This document shows, one piece after another, positions 62,653-64,000 of a stretch of 64,000 bases of DNA (its first letter is position 1; every line of letters starts with the position of its first letter). Made by a program: the position numbers and the translations under genes. The notes below the pieces were generated by a model. It did no database searches and was not told the origin of the DNA. It saw nothing but the letters and a program-made list of their open reading frames with translations. The DNA is from Mastacembelus armatus (lineage: Eukaryota; Chordata; Actinopteri; Synbranchiformes; Mastacembelidae): contig NC_046654.1 in assembly GCF_900324485.2 (NCBI RefSeq), forward strand, positions 7,670,562-7,734,561, in the 5' to 3' direction.

Positions 62653-63426
62653 CTATGAGGGCAGGGTGAAATGAATGGAGAAAGTTCAAGCTTTAGCACA
62701 ACACAAGCTGTGTTTGAATCAAAGTGTATGAGAAGAGGACACTTTTCACTTAAGGTTCTCTGGAAAAGCCACTACTGAAAGCACTGGAGTCATATTCTTA
62801 TTACTTTTCTGGGAAATTGAAGGTTTTAGAAAATAATGGTTATATTCTACAGTTAAAATGTTGGATATTGCTCCCAATTCCAGAACTTTTAGACAATATT
62901 TAAACTAGACTACAAAAGGATTCAGCTTCAGCTTTCAGGAACAGCTAGCAAAATACAGAAAATAAGTAGAATTTTTGTGACTTTGGTGTGAAACACCAAA
63001 CATACATGGTCTCACCCTGCCTCACAGACATCAGTAACAGTGTGTGTTTTTGAATGTGTGTATTGTATAGTAGTGCTTGATTAAAATGATATGAATATTT
63101 CAGATGTGGTAAGTGAAAATGATTTATTGCTTGGTTTAGTCATTAGAGCAGAAATAACTGGATGCTACCGTGTGTGCGGTTTATTCGTGTCATCATAGCA
63201 GGGTGTATGCCTCAGAAATGCATGAAGGACCTGTACCACACCCAGACTGGAAACTCTGACTCTAAATATTGCTGAAAAACAATGCTAAAAATACCGTGGA
63301 GGGATGTTGAGCACTCACATACACAGAAATTCTCTCTAGCCTGTTCGTTTGTTCAGCATCTCCCTCACTCACACTCTGTCATATACACTCAGGCTAATGC
63401 ATCATTGTTAACACACACACACACAC

Positions 63427-63466
<40 letters not shown>

Positions 63467-64000
63467 CATTCTGCTACTCACACACTCATTCGCCCTAGTA
63501 TGTAGTGAATGACATGACACGTCTTGTGAAGCGGCTCCTCCTCTCATGGGCATAATGAAGGCAGACAGTCATGCTAGACCAGCAACCTGGGTCTCCCTGT
63601 GAGACTGCTCTCCTGTCAAAAAACACAAATCTATACTGTAGAGCATTTGTTCCAGCAGCTTATTTAAGTCACTTGTTATAGTTCAGTGACCTCTAGCAAC
63701 CATGTTAATGCAAAGAGACTGGAAATCAGCCTTAGTAAGAAGTAACACTGAACACTGATCAGCCATGCGAACACGGATTATGTCAGTACAGTGGCACCTG
63801 TTAGTGTGTGGGAAAATTTTAGGCATCCATTGAACATTTAGTCCTCAAATGTGATGTTTTGTAAAAAGGAAAAACAGACCTACTTTTGATTCATTTTTTT
63901 AAAATGACATTCATCCTTTTCAAAAGATTCCATTTTGCTTGTATCTTTCTTAAAATGATGGAAAATTAGGATAACAGTACAGTGCTCTACGTTTAGGCTG
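62653..64000 (-). other. Intron of the c14orf132-like gene
   Basis: The region upstream of the last exon holds no sequence resembling the expected first coding exon. It contains a long AC microsatellite. Confidence 0.6.
63411..63463. repeat. (AC)n microsatellite
   Basis: About 26 AC units with a single G interruption. Likely polymorphic. Confidence 0.95.

Overview
The window is chromosomal DNA from a bony fish, most likely a teleost of the percomorph type. It is AT-rich, its genes are split by GT-AG introns, it carries short dispersed repeats typical of teleosts plus a decayed LINE, and every recognised gene is a vertebrate family member. The left part corresponds to human 14q31 (SPATA7, KCNK10, GPR65). 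The right part corresponds to human 14q32.2 (BDKRB1, BDKRB2, C14orf132).

Layout. 1-1389 (minus) holds the first five coding exons of spata7, a ciliary transition-zone gene that runs off the left edge. It is head-to-head with kcnk10 (4224-16903, plus), a complete seven-exon TREK-2 two-pore potassium channel of 577 residues. About 7 kb of 3' flank and intergenic DNA follows. From 23.6 kb everything is on the minus strand: a single-exon gpr65-like proton-sensing receptor (23640-24590), a decayed relative of it (26460-26870), and then four bradykinin-receptor-type genes in tandem (28852-30733, 37517-38955, 40803-41843, 43804-46633). The last exon of a c14orf132-like small membrane protein lies at 62416-62652 and its 5' end is outside the window.

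The bradykinin receptor cluster is the biological highlight. The outermost two genes are close B2-type paralogues that share a 20-nt first coding exon, the same intron phase and a conserved proximal promoter. The 40.8 kb gene is B1-like. The 37.5 kb gene is a divergent member that has lost both cysteines of the N-terminus to extracellular-loop-3 disulfide, yet keeps the acidic residues known to bind the kinin's N-terminal arginine. All four keep the core class A receptor motifs and look intact.

The stretch 48131-55441 is a very young tandem duplication. The first unit is about 5.0 kb. The second has lost 2777 bases inside, and the few mismatches cluster in one short segment. It contains no recognisable gene. 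The remaining intergenic DNA has simple repeats, dispersed teleost repeats, a 5'-truncated LINE (32750-33790), a possible LTR remnant and a few hairpins. I saw no tRNA, rRNA, CRISPR or prokaryotic feature.
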